Positions 25,846 through 34,251 are shown, counted from the stretch's first letter. The stretch: DNA of 64,000 nt from Bacteroidota bacterium (GCA_023434025.1 JAEYTL010000028.1:1-64000); one strand, 5' to 3'. A program made the numbers and translations. Notes: generated by a model from the sequence alone, not told the origin.

Positions 25846-27747
25846 ATGATGACAAAAAAATGTAAGACAGTTATTTTTTTCGGATTATTTTTTGTGCAGA
25901 TTTATGCTCAGGTTAAAGAGCATCAAACAATCGACAGTTTAAACGTCAAAGCAATGGCAATATATGCTTCTGACACAAACAAAGCGATGGAGCTGTTGCA
26001 TAAAGCCGAGAGAATAGCCAAAACAGAAAAACTTGATCAGTCGCTGGCCTATACACTCAACAATATGGGGGTTGTAACCCGTGTAAAAGGCGATTACGAA
26101 AAAGCAATTGCCTATTCAGAAGCATCGCTCAATTTAACGAAAGATTCATTGCTGACAGCTTCTGCGTATAACAATATTGGCTCCTGCAAAAGAAATATCG
26201 GCTTGTATGAGGAAGCATTAAAAGCCTATTTGAAGGCTGTAAAGATATATGATAAGAAAAAAAATTTGAAAAACCAGGCCATTATCAATAATAACATCGG
26301 ACTGGTTTACAAGTCTTTAGAGATGAACGAAAAGGCAAAATCGTATCATCAGCGGGCCATCAGAACCTATGAGGAATTAAAGGAAAAGAAAGGGCTTTCA
26401 GAAGCATATAATAATCTGGCCATTGTTTATGCTTATCAGGACAGCCTCCATAATGCACTTTATTATTTTAAAAAATCACTAAAGATTGAAGAAAACCTCA
26501 AAGATAGGAGAGGTATTGCCGAGTCACTCAATAATGTGGGAGGAGTTTACTACTACATGGAAAAAATTGATTCTGCCCTTATCTTTTTTAACAGTGCTCT
26601 CAAATTAGAGTATTCCATAAAGAATTTTGCCGGATTGGCTTCTTCATACAACAACATCGGCGATGTTCATCTGTATAATCAGCAGTTCAATGAAGCCCAA
26701 AAATGTTTTGACAGTGCCTATGTTTATGCTAAAAAGTCTAAATCGGCTTTTGATATAGAAAACACGTTGAACTATTATGCATTGTTGTATGAGGCTAAAA
26801 AAGATTATAAAAAAGCCAGTGAATACTATAAGCTAAAAAGTGAGTTTCACGACAGTGTTCAAAAGTTATCCAATATAAAACAGTTGCAGGAACTGGAAAC
26901 AAAATATCAAACGGCAAAGAAAGATGCAGAAATTGAAAAAAACAGGGCTGAACTGGCAGAAAAGGAGCTGATACTGAAACAGAAGAACACGGCTATTTTT
27001 GGTTCACTGGGCTTTGCCTTTCTGCTCGGATTGCTGGGGTACCTTTTTTACAATCAACAAAAAATCAAAAACAATCAGCTGCTTAAAGAAGTTGAGCTCA
27101 AAGAAGCTCTCGTTAAAATTGAAACCCAAAACAAGTTGCAGGAACAACGACTGCAGATTTCCAGAGATTTACACGACAATATTGGTTCGCAACTCACATT
27201 CATCATTTCTTCGATTGATAATTTAAAGTATTTTGATATAGCGAAAGAAAAATTAGTTTCCAAATTTGATAACATCAGCGGTTTCACTAAAAACACTATT
27301 ACCGAATTGCGTGATACGATTTGGGCGATGAACAAAAACGCTATTTCTGTAGAAGATTTACAAATCAGAATCACCAATTTTGTTGATAATGCTCAGTTGG
27401 CAACGCATGGAATTTCATTTGATTTTTCCATCGAAGAAAGCGTGAATGCTACACACGAATTTTCATCAATTGATGGAATGAATATTTACCGAATCATCCA
27501 AGAAGCGGTAAATAATGCTATAAAATACGCCAAGGCCAATCAAATTAAAATTTTACTGAAACAAGAAAATAATAAAATGATTTTTTCAATAAATGATAAT
27601 GGAATTGGTTTTTCTGAATCAGAAATTGAACCCGGAAATGGTTTAAATAATATGAAAAAAAGAGCGTTAGAACTCAATGCCAACTTCAAAATTATTTCCG
27701 AAAAAGAAAATGGAACAACCATTTTAATTGAAAAAGAAATTGGATAG
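25846..27747 (+). CDS. TPR-containing sensor histidine kinase (HisKA_3/NarX class)
   Basis: The product is 633 residues from ATG 25846. The frame opens 24 bases earlier at a TTG, but that codon lies within the -7 element. A signal peptide (IFFGLFFVQIYAQ) is followed by 6-7 periplasmic tetratricopeptide repeats (about 50-350; NNMGVVTRVKGDYEKAIAYSE, AYNNIGSCKRNIGLYEEALKAY). Then come a coiled-coil, a membrane helix (FGSLGFAFLLGLLGYLFY), the phosphoacceptor box ISRDLHDNIGSQL with His443, and an HATPase_c domain (RIIQEAVNNAIKYA, INDNGIGFSE). It should sense an envelope signal and phosphorylate the LuxR-type regulator at 28094. Confidence 0.92.
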   Translation: MMTKKCKTVIFFGLFFVQIYAQVKEHQTIDSLNVKAMAIYASDTNKAMELLHKAERIAKTEKLDQSLAYTLNNMGVVTRVKGDYEKAIAYSEASLNLTKDSLLTASAYNNIGSCKRNIGLYEEALKAYLKAVKIYDKKKNLKNQAIINNNIGLVYKSLEMNEKAKSYHQRAIRTYEELKEKKGLSEAYNNLAIVYAYQDSLHNALYYFKKSLKIEENLKDRRGIAESLNNVGGVYYYMEKIDSALIFFNSALKLEYSIKNFAGLASSYNNIGDVHLYNQQFNEAQKCFDSAYVYAKKSKSAFDIENTLNYYALLYEAKKDYKKASEYYKLKSEFHDSVQKLSNIKQLQELETKYQTAKKDAEIEKNRAELAEKELILKQKNTAIFGSLGFAFLLGLLGYLFYNQQKIKNNQLLKEVELKEALVKIETQNKLQEQRLQISRDLHDNIGSQLTFIISSIDNLKYFDIAKEKLVSKFDNISGFTKNTITELRDTIWAMNKNAISVEDLQIRITNFVDNAQLATHGISFDFSIEESVNATHEFSSIDGMNIYRIIQEAVNNAIKYAKANQIKILLKQENNKMIFSINDNGIGFSESEIEPGNGLNNMKKRALELNANFKIISEKENGTTILIEKEIG

Positions 27748-27748
27748 A

Positions 27749-27768
27749 ATAAGGCAATTGCCGTATGG
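27749..27768 (+). promoter_or_regulatory. Dyad copy 4 upstream of the response-regulator unit
   Basis: ATAAGGCAATTGCCGTATGG ends 28 nt before the end of a perfect -7 TACATTTG (27789-27796). Half-sites are swapped relative to copies 1 and 2, as expected for a symmetrical site. It suggests autoregulation. Confidence 0.7.
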
Positions 27769-27821
27769 ATTTCAGTTTTGCTTTTTACTACATTTGAGTT
27801 CTGTCAAAAAATATAATTAGG

Positions 27822-28097
27822 ATGAATCATTTGCTTTTTATAGTGTTTATTTTGATTAACCTGTTTCTTGTTTTATATTTCAAACGAAAAAACGGTGAAA
27901 ATGAGAAAGAACATCTTTACCGTATTTTTTGTATGCAAGATCAATTGATTTCTGAAAAAAACAAAAAGGACCAGATGAATAATTCCATTAACGAGTTGGC
28001 TGAATTGGAAGAAACTACTCAGCAACAATTAACCGTTATTCAGTTGAAATTGGAATTCTTACATCTCTTTAGTAAAACTAATGTATTTAAAATATGA
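27822..28097 (+). CDS. Small membrane-anchored coiled-coil protein
   Basis: The product is 91 residues. A membrane helix (about 3-20, LLFIVFILINLFLVLYF) is followed by a charged helix (about 22-85) with heptad-like spacing (EKNKKDQMNNSINELAELEETTQQQLTVIQLKLEFL). No family recognised. Its end overlaps the start of the response regulator by 4 bases (ATGA), so the two are translationally coupled. It could be an accessory subunit of the two-component system, coupling the kinase or the regulator to the membrane; this is inference from context only. Confidence 0.65.
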   Translation: MNHLLFIVFILINLFLVLYFKRKNGENEKEHLYRIFCMQDQLISEKNKKDQMNNSINELAELEETTQQQLTVIQLKLEFLHLFSKTNVFKI

Positions 28098-28744
28098 ATA
28101 TAAAGCTCGCCATTATAGATGACAATAGTTTTCTTGTCAAAGCAATCCGGGAAAAACTGTCTTTTTTTGAAGATATCCAAATTAAATTTTCTGCTTTAAA
28201 CGGAGCTGAATTATTGACCAAATTAGGCGAAAACCACAATTTAGACGTGTTGTTGATGGATATCGAAATGCCTGTTTTAAACGGAATTGAAGCCACTGCG
28301 ATTGTCAAACAAAAATACCCGCACATCAAAGTGATTATGCTTACGGCTTTTGATAATGATGAAAATATCTTCAATGCCATCAAGGCCGGAGCCGATGGCT
28401 ATCTGCTCAAGGAAGTGAATCCGACCGATTTGTATCAGGGTATTGTAGAAACGCTAAACGGCGGTGCCGCAATGAATCCTTCCATTGCTTTGAAAACGTT
28501 GAAATTGTTGCGGAATCCGATTGATTTTGATGCTAAAACAGAAGAAGAAGAAATCAAACTTTCTACCCGTGAAATTGAAGTATTGGAACAACTTTCAAAA
28601 GGATTAAATTATAACCAAATTGCCGATAATTTGATACTTTCTCCATCCACGGTTCGAAAACACATCGAAAATATTTATACTAAGCTTCAAGTTCACAATA
28701 AATTAGAAGCCATTCAAAAAGCCAAATCGAATAAGTTGATTTAA
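28094..28744 (+). CDS. LuxR/NarL-type response regulator
   Basis: The product is 216 residues. The receiver domain (1-120) has acidic pocket LAIIDDN, the phosphoacceptor Asp56 in LLMDIEMP, and T/K in MLTAFD and LLKEV. The LuxR-type helix-turn-helix (about 150-212) reads LSTREIEVLEQLSKGLNYNQIADNLILSPSTVRKHIENIYTKL. It is the natural partner of the kinase at 25846 and the best candidate to bind the 18-bp dyads nearby. It is coupled to the 91-residue membrane protein. Confidence 0.94.
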   Translation: MNIKLAIIDDNSFLVKAIREKLSFFEDIQIKFSALNGAELLTKLGENHNLDVLLMDIEMPVLNGIEATAIVKQKYPHIKVIMLTAFDNDENIFNAIKAGADGYLLKEVNPTDLYQGIVETLNGGAAMNPSIALKTLKLLRNPIDFDAKTEEEEIKLSTREIEVLEQLSKGLNYNQIADNLILSPSTVRKHIENIYTKLQVHNKLEAIQKAKSNKLI

Positions 28745-28773
28745 ATTTTTATCTTCGTATAAATTTATATGCG

Positions 28774-29466
28774 ATGGCTACACGAAGAAATCAATCCACC
28801 GAAACACAACTTAAAAATGTGTTAGTTCCAATCATTCAAGCCATTGGACGATCAGGGAAATTGATTTACATCATTATTATTGGGGTGTTGATTTATTTTG
28901 GCTACCAGTATTTTACCCGCGAAAAAAGTTCTTCTACCATCGAATATAATTCCGCTCTAATCGAAAAGCAATTGCGGAATGTCTCCAAATTAGTCGTTAC
29001 TGAAGGAACGTATTCGCAAGTGATGACCTACAAAGACCAAAAAAAATACTTTATGGATTTGGTTTCTTTTGAAAAGAAAGCCCTGATGGTTGTGAATGCA
29101 GAAGTTACAGTTTCGTATGATTTAAGCAAAATAAAATACGACATCAGCGAAGCCACCAAAACCATTACTATTAAAAATATTCCTGAGGCGGAAATAAAAA
29201 TCAGTCCCGATATTCATTTTTACAGTATTGATGAAAGCACGTTTAATCCTTTTGGCACAGCCGATTATAATAAAATAAACAAAAGAGTAAAAGCCGAAAT
29301 CGCCAAAAAAATGGAGAAATCAAAACTCAAAACCAATGCTGAAAACCGATTAGTTAGCGAACTCTCCAAACTATTAATCCTAACCAACACGATGGGTTGG
29401 AAATTAGAATACAATGGTGAAACCGTGCTGACGGAAACCGGTTTGTCCAAAAAAATTAAGACCTGA
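28774..29466 (+). CDS. DUF4230 domain protein
   Basis: The product is 230 residues. A membrane helix (about 30-46, LIYIIIIGVLIYFGYQYF) is followed by a DUF4230 domain (about 60-225; ALIEKQLRNVSKLVVTEGTYSQVMTYKD, VNAEVTVSYDLSKIKYDI, TNTMGWKLEYNGE). It is presumably a periplasm-facing, inner-membrane-anchored protein. The function of the family is unknown. It follows the response regulator by 29 bp and may be co-transcribed. It converges on the rhodanese gene with 3 bp between stops. Confidence 0.85.
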   Translation: MATRRNQSTETQLKNVLVPIIQAIGRSGKLIYIIIIGVLIYFGYQYFTREKSSSTIEYNSALIEKQLRNVSKLVVTEGTYSQVMTYKDQKKYFMDLVSFEKKALMVVNAEVTVSYDLSKIKYDISEATKTITIKNIPEAEIKISPDIHFYSIDESTFNPFGTADYNKINKRVKAEIAKKMEKSKLKTNAENRLVSELSKLLILTNTMGWKLEYNGETVLTETGLSKKIKT

Positions 29467-29469
29467 AAT

Positions 29470-29778
29470 TTATAATTTTCGGTCTAAACTTTGCCATCCG
29501 CCACCATTCATCGATTCAATGCCATTGTTTTTTAAAATCGAATTGGCTTGAGCACTTCGCATTCCACTTTGACAACAAACAATAATAGGTTTATTCATTT
29601 TTTTAATTTCTTCAATTTTAGACGAAACCGTGTTCAACGGGATATTTTTTGAACCTTTAATATTTCCCTGCTGAAACTCACCAACCGTTCGTACATCAAT
29701 AATCACAGCTCCTTTTTCTAAAAAATCGCTCACATTTTCCTGTTTTCCACCCAATCCCAACATACTCAATAATCCCAT
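29470..29778 (-). CDS. Rhodanese-like domain protein
   Basis: The 102-residue single rhodanese domain has the motifs IIDVRTVGEFQQGNIKGSKNIPL and active loop CQSGMR with Cys69. These proteins carry sulfur as a persulfide or act as sulfurtransferases. The very short N-terminus shows no clear export signal. No sulfur-metabolism neighbour is present. Confidence 0.87.
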   Translation of the reverse strand: MGLLSMLGLGGKQENVSDFLEKGAVIIDVRTVGEFQQGNIKGSKNIPLNTVSSKIEEIKKMNKPIIVCCQSGMRSAQANSILKNNGIESMNGGGWQSLDRKL

Positions 29779-29828
29779 AATTTCTATATTTTTTATTTTT
29801 CAAATTTCTTAAATTCGTGTTCCAAAAT

Positions 29829-29864
29829 TTAATGTTCCTTAACACCTTAATGGTTCAAAAAAGA
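29829..29864. repeat. Intergenic repeat word TTAATGTnCCTTAA
   Basis: A block with TTAATGTTCCTTAACACC and TTAATGGTTCAAAAAA recurs in very similar form at 31998-32035. It is a non-coding interspersed word. Confidence 0.5.
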
Positions 29865-29948
29865 TATTTCTTTTATTTTTCAGATTTCTTACATCCATGT
29901 TCTTTCCCATTAATGCCACAAAAATAGCAACTATCCCAAAACCATTCC

Positions 29949-29988
29949 GTAACAAAAGTTACCCAATCCAAAAAAATCTTTATATTTG
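29949..29988 (+). promoter_or_regulatory. Promoter and dyad upstream of the TetR gene
   Basis: The -7 element TATATTTG (29981-29988) lies 8 nt before the ATG at 29996, implying an almost leaderless message. A dyad GTAACAAAAGTTAC (29949-29962) sits at about the -33 position and could be an operator. Confidence 0.45.
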
Positions 29989-29995
29989 AAATTCT

Positions 29996-30565
29996 ATGAA
30001 GATTACCGATCGAAAAACCGAAATCATTTCCGTTTCAGCACAACTTTTCAAAGAAAGAGGATACAGTGCCGTGACCATGCGAGACATTGCTCAAGCTATG
30101 CATATCAGGGCGGCAAGCTTGTATAACCACATCAAATCCAAACAAGAAATTCTGGTTTTAATCATCATCGAAATCGCTGAAGAATTTACAAATGTGATGA
30201 ACGAAATTGTGTCAGCAGACATTTCTTCCATCCAAAAAATAGAAAAAGTAATTCAATTACACATCGATATTACGTTGCGTAATTCCGATGCATTGGCTTG
30301 CTTAAATAATGATTGGATGCATCTCACTGACAACGAATTGCATTATTTTGTCAAAATGCGGGAAGAATACGAGGAAAATTTTCGGGAAATCATTAAAAAG
30401 GGAATTCAAGATAAAGAAATTCAGAATATCAATCCGGAAGTCATCATTTTTTCGACACTTTCAACCCTTCGCACGCTTTACCTCTGGTACAACAAATCTA
30501 AAAATCTAAACGAAGCAACGCTCCGTAAAAACATGTCGCAAGTACTTCTCAATGGTATCGTGTAA
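29996..30565 (+). CDS. TetR/AcrR family regulator of the phenylacetate cluster (PaaR-like)
   Basis: The product is 189 residues. The N-terminal TetR helix-turn-helix (ISVSAQLFKERGYSAVTMRDIAQAMHIRAASLYNHIKSKQEIL) is followed by an all-helical ligand domain. It lies directly upstream of paaE, in the same direction. Thermus-type PaaR is a TetR repressor that releases DNA when bound to phenylacetyl-CoA. The position and the operator-like dyad before paaE support that role here, but the ligand is inferred. Confidence 0.82.
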   Translation: MKITDRKTEIISVSAQLFKERGYSAVTMRDIAQAMHIRAASLYNHIKSKQEILVLIIIEIAEEFTNVMNEIVSADISSIQKIEKVIQLHIDITLRNSDALACLNNDWMHLTDNELHYFVKMREEYEENFREIIKKGIQDKEIQNINPEVIIFSTLSTLRTLYLWYNKSKNLNEATLRKNMSQVLLNGIV

Positions 30566-30647
30566 GTCATTTACCGTTAAGTTTGTTAATCATTTTCAAA
30601 ACGTTACCTTTTTTTCAAACGTTTTCGTAACTTTCAAAAATAATCAT

Positions 30648-30655
30648 TAAATTTG
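30648..30655 (+). promoter_or_regulatory. -7 element for paaE
   Basis: TAAATTTG matches TAnnTTTG, 41 nt before the ATG of paaE, with the operator-like dyad just downstream. Confidence 0.55.
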
Positions 30656-30662
30656 CATAGCA

Positions 30663-30680
30663 AACTAACGGTTGTTAGTT
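30663..30680. promoter_or_regulatory. Putative PaaR operator
   Basis: AACTAACGGTTGTTAGTT is an 18-bp inverted repeat (7-bp arms, 4-bp centre) placed immediately downstream of the -7 element, where a bound repressor would block initiation. From memory, the Thermus PaaR consensus is CNAACGNNCGTTNG; the core here matches at all but one defined position. Confidence 0.55.
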
Positions 30681-30696
30681 TTTATTTTTACAATTT

Positions 30697-31770
30697 ATGG
30701 CAAAATTTCATAGCATAAAAGTGGCCGATATCTACAAGGAAACAAAAGATTGTTCCGTCATCACGTTAGATATTCCACAGGAATTGCAAACCGATTTTCA
30801 ATTTACACAAGGCCAACATTTAACCTTGCGGGCCTTGATTGATGGTCAAGATGTGCGACGTTCCTATTCATTATGTTCCAGTCCAACTGAAAAAAAATGG
30901 CGAGTTGCTGTCAAAAAAATTAGTCATGGTCTGTTTTCAAGCTATGTCAATGAAAAGTTAAAAAAAGGAGATAGTTTGGAGGTAATGTCGCCTAGCGGTA
31001 CATTTTTTACCCCAATCAATCCAACTCAAACCAAAAATTATATTGCTTTTGCGGCCGGAAGTGGGATTACGCCCATTTTGTCCATCATCAAAACGCATTT
31101 GGCACTCGAACCTAACGCAACGTTCAAACTTTTTTATTTAAACCGAACTGTCAAATCCATTGTGTTTAAAGAAGAAATTGAACAACTAAAAAATACCTAT
31201 TTCAACCGGTTTGAAATCTTTCATTTTTTAACCAAAGAACACCGTCCGGCAGAATTGTTCAACGGACGATTTTCTAAAGAAAAAATGGAAATCATTACCA
31301 GTAAACTCATCCACGTTCCGTCCATCGACGAATGTTTTATTTGCGGACCCGAAGATATGATTCACTTGCTAAAAGATGAATTGGTGGAAGCCGGTTTGCC
31401 TAAAGAAAATATACATTTCGAATTGTTCACCAGCGGAATTACCGAGGAAGATAAATATCGAATCAATAAAATAATAGAGAAAAAAGTCGACGGAACTGAA
31501 GTCACCATCATCGATGGCGGAAAAGAATTCCACTTCGACATGGACGATGATTTCGACAACATTCTCGACGGAGCTTTAGCAGCCGGAGCCGATCTCCCGT
31601 TTGCCTGCAAAGGCGGCGTTTGCAGCACCTGTAAGTGTAAAGTGCTCGAAGGAACTGTAGAAATGAAGGTCAATTACGCACTCGATCAAAACGAGGTTGA
31701 TAAAGGGTTGGTGCTCAGTTGCCAAGCCGTTCCCACTTCCAAAAAGGTCGTCATCGATTTTGGCGTTTAA
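30697..31770 (+). CDS. paaE: 1,2-phenylacetyl-CoA epoxidase, reductase subunit
   Basis: The product is 357 residues. The FAD-binding domain has RRSYSLCSSP, the NAD(P)H-binding domain has AAGSGITPILSI, and a C-terminal plant-type [2Fe-2S] ferredoxin domain uses Cys304, Cys309, Cys312 and Cys342. It passes electrons from NAD(P)H to the diiron centre of PaaA. Unlike in E. coli it is the first gene of the cluster and separated from paaABCD by a 344-bp repeat-filled gap. Confidence 0.95.
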   Translation: MAKFHSIKVADIYKETKDCSVITLDIPQELQTDFQFTQGQHLTLRALIDGQDVRRSYSLCSSPTEKKWRVAVKKISHGLFSSYVNEKLKKGDSLEVMSPSGTFFTPINPTQTKNYIAFAAGSGITPILSIIKTHLALEPNATFKLFYLNRTVKSIVFKEEIEQLKNTYFNRFEIFHFLTKEHRPAELFNGRFSKEKMEIITSKLIHVPSIDECFICGPEDMIHLLKDELVEAGLPKENIHFELFTSGITEEDKYRINKIIEKKVDGTEVTIIDGGKEFHFDMDDDFDNILDGALAAGADLPFACKGGVCSTCKCKVLEGTVEMKVNYALDQNEVDKGLVLSCQAVPTSKKVVIDFGV

Positions 31771-32114
31771 TTTTTTTTTAGAAGCGGAATGGTCCGGGCT
31801 TTTTCAGTAAACCATATTCCCGCTTTTCGCAGTAGTCCGCCAAGGCGGAGCTAATTGCTTCAATCGGGGCTAAAAAGGAAACCATAAAAATGAAAGTGCC
31901 AAAAACTAAAGAATAAAAAAAGTTCTAAACAATATACTGTTTTTCAGATTACACCTGACAGGTTTCGAAAACCTGTCAGGTGTAAAAGAAATTAAAGCCT
32001 TAATGTCCCTTAATTTCTTAATGGTTTAAAAAATAAAATGTTCAATAGTTCAACGTTTCTGCAAACTGCAACTGTCAGCTGCGACTGAAAACTGAGAACT
32101 GAAAACTAAAAATT
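31771..32114. other. Repeat-filled gap between paaE and paaA
   Basis: No gene is seen. The gap consists of successive interspersed repeats: a block about 31792-31872 with CTTCAATCGGGGCTAA (related to 47901-47940), a 33-base palindrome (31951-31983), a TTAATGTCCCTTAA word (31998-32035) and a GCGACTGAAAACTGAGAACT block (32056-32112). No TAnnTTTG element was found directly before paaA, so paaA may be read from the paaE promoter. Confidence 0.55.
31951..31983. repeat. Perfect extragenic palindrome (15-bp stem)
   Basis: ACACCTGACAGGTTT pairs perfectly with the right arm 31969-31983 around a CGA loop. A near copy lies at 45653-45685. No T-run follows, so this is a repeat element rather than a terminator. 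Confidence 0.7.
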
Positions 32115-33071
32115 ATGTCAGAACACGAAATAAAAAACCTGGAAGCAATCTTTGACGCAAAAATTGCCCGCGACGAAAAAATCGAGCCCAAAGACTGGAT
32201 GCCCGAAAAATACCGTCAAACCCACATTCGTCAAATTTCACAACACGCACATTCCGAAATTGTAGGTATGCTGCCCGAAGGAAATTGGATAACCCGAGCA
32301 CCTTCGCTTAAACGAAAAGTAGCTTTGTTAGCCAAAATCCAAGATGAAGCCGGACACGGTTTATACTTGTATTCCGCCTGCGAAACACTTGGAGTTTCCC
32401 GCGAAGAATTATACGAGCAACTCCATTCCGGAAAAGCAAAATATTCAAGTATTTTTAATTATCCAAGCTTAACTTGGGCAGATATGGGAGCCATTGGTTG
32501 GTTAGTCGATGGTGCTGCAATTATTAATCAAGTACCATTAACCACCACTTCCTACGGACCTTATGCCCGTGCAATGGTGCGGGTGTGTAAAGAAGAAAGT
32601 TTTCATCAACGACAAGGTTTTCAAATCATGATGACGTTGGCAAACGGAACGCCGGAACAAAAAGAAATGGCTCAAGATGCACTCAATCGCTGGTGGTTTC
32701 CATCGCTAATGATGTTAGGCCCAACAGACGATGCTTCCGTGCACACCGAACAATCCATGAAATGGAAGTTGAAACGTAAAACCAATGACGAACTACGTCA
32801 GCAGTTTGTTGATCAAACCGTTCCACAAGCCGATATGATTGGTTTAACCATTCCGGATCCAACCTTAAAATGGAATGAAGAAACCAAACATTACGAATTT
32901 GGTGAACTTGATTGGGATGAATTCTGGCAAGTGGTGAAAGGTCACGGCCCTTGCAACAAAGAACGAATCGCCGCCCGAAAAAATGCCTGGGAAAACGGAA
33001 AATGGGTTCGCGATGCCGCCATGGCGTATGCAGAGAAACAAGAAAATAGAGTAGTAAAACAAGCAATATAA
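32115..33071 (+). CDS. paaA: 1,2-phenylacetyl-CoA epoxidase, catalytic subunit
   Basis: The product is 318 residues and ferritin-like. Diiron ligands are in KIQDEAGHGLYLYSACETLG and ESFHQRQGFQ. It inserts one oxygen into the ring of phenylacetyl-CoA, forming the 1,2-epoxide, with PaaC as structural partner and electrons from PaaE. Length and sequence are typical. A repeat word separates it from paaB. Confidence 0.97.
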   Translation: MSEHEIKNLEAIFDAKIARDEKIEPKDWMPEKYRQTHIRQISQHAHSEIVGMLPEGNWITRAPSLKRKVALLAKIQDEAGHGLYLYSACETLGVSREELYEQLHSGKAKYSSIFNYPSLTWADMGAIGWLVDGAAIINQVPLTTTSYGPYARAMVRVCKEESFHQRQGFQIMMTLANGTPEQKEMAQDALNRWWFPSLMMLGPTDDASVHTEQSMKWKLKRKTNDELRQQFVDQTVPQADMIGLTIPDPTLKWNEETKHYEFGELDWDEFWQVVKGHGPCNKERIAARKNAWENGKWVRDAAMAYAEKQENRVVKQAI

Positions 33072-33075
33072 ATAG

Positions 33076-33133
33076 TTAACAGTCACAGTTTTCAGTATTC
33101 AGACTGCAAACTGCGACTGCGACTGTAAACTTA
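33076..33133. repeat. GCGACTG-type repeat between paaA and paaB
   Basis: This is a recurrent block (CAGTCACAGTTTTCAG..., CTGCGACTGCGACTG) also seen at 32056, 43189, 47744, 47863 and 48005. Confidence 0.6.
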
Positions 33134-33139
33134 AAGAAA

Positions 33140-33421
33140 ATGAAAAACTGGCCTCTTTGGGAAGTATTTATACGAAGTAAAAACGGATTAGAACACCGCC
33201 ATTGCGGAAGTCTTCACGCAAGTGATGCCACGATGGCACTCGAAAACGCCCGCGATGTGTACACACGCAGAATGGAAGGCGTAAGTATTTGGGTCGTTCC
33301 ATCAGCACAAATCACCGCTTCTAATCCGGAAGACAGTGCAGAACTTTTTGAACCCGCAAAAGATAAAGCCTATCGTCATCCTACTTTTTATGAATTGCCT
33401 GACGAATTAAAACACATGTAA
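33140..33421 (+). CDS. paaB: 1,2-phenylacetyl-CoA epoxidase subunit PaaB
   Basis: The 93-residue protein has the PaaB pattern (WEVFIRSKNGLEHRHCGSLHA, ALENARDVYTRR, GVSIWVVPSAQI). PaaB is needed for epoxidase assembly and activity, probably bridging the PaaAC unit and the reductase. Standard size. Confidence 0.96.
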   Translation: MKNWPLWEVFIRSKNGLEHRHCGSLHASDATMALENARDVYTRRMEGVSIWVVPSAQITASNPEDSAELFEPAKDKAYRHPTFYELPDELKHM

Positions 33422-33495
33422 GATTAAAAGTTTTCAGACTTAAATGACTTATATGGTTAAAAATTTAAAAGTCTTACAGAGTAAAATAAAAAGAT

Positions 33496-34248
33496 ATGAA
33501 TAACAGTTTAGTTCAATATATTTTCAGCATAGCCGACAATTCCTTAATTTTAGGTCAGCGTCTCGGTGAACTTTGCGGTCACGGACCAAGTCTGGAAACC
33601 GACATTGCGATGACAAACATTTCACTTGATTTATTAGGTCAAGTGCGAAGTTATTATCAATATGCAGCCAAATTAATTGGAGACGATGCTACAGAAGACA
33701 CCATTGCTTTTCTTCGAAAAGAACGCGAATACAAAAACGCCCTCTTAGTAGAGCAGCCCAATCGTGATTTTGCCTATTCCATCGGCAGACAATTTTTATT
33801 TGATGTGTATCATTTATTGTTATTGCAGGAATTGCAAAACAGTTCAGATGCAACGTTATCGGCAATAGCCAAAAAAAGTATCAAAGAAGTTTCCTATCAT
33901 ACCCGATTTTCATCCGATTGGATCAGACGGTTAGGCGACGGAACCGAAGAAAGCCACAGCCGAATCCAAACTGCTATCAATGATTTATGGGTTTTTACAG
34001 AAGAACTGTTTCTTCAGACCGATGCCGAAAAAGTAATGGTTTCCGAAGGAATTGGAGTTGATGTTACTCAGTTAAAAGATAGTTTCCACAAAAGAGTAAA
34101 CACCATTTTAGAAGAATCAACCTTACAAACACCAACCATTGAATATTTTCAAGAAGGAGGAAAAAATGGAATACACAGCGAACACATGGGCTACATTTTA
34201 ACCGAATTACAGTATATGCAACGCACGTATCCTAATATGACTTGGTAA
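33496..34248 (+). CDS. paaC: 1,2-phenylacetyl-CoA epoxidase subunit PaaC
   Basis: The 250-residue ferritin-like subunit (NSLILGQRLGELCGHGPSLE, DIAMTNISLDLLGQ, KEVSYHTRFSSDWI) forms the stable core with PaaA and has no catalytic diiron site. The order paaABC is as in other bacteria. Confidence 0.96.
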   Translation: MNNSLVQYIFSIADNSLILGQRLGELCGHGPSLETDIAMTNISLDLLGQVRSYYQYAAKLIGDDATEDTIAFLRKEREYKNALLVEQPNRDFAYSIGRQFLFDVYHLLLLQELQNSSDATLSAIAKKSIKEVSYHTRFSSDWIRRLGDGTEESHSRIQTAINDLWVFTEELFLQTDAEKVMVSEGIGVDVTQLKDSFHKRVNTILEESTLQTPTIEYFQEGGKNGIHSEHMGYILTELQYMQRTYPNMTW

Positions 34249-34251
34249 AAA

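Noticed and set aside
31951..31983. Palindrome as a terminator for paaE
   Set aside because: It has a perfect stem but no T-run on either side, and a near copy at 45653 sits between genes of another unit; it is treated as a repeat.
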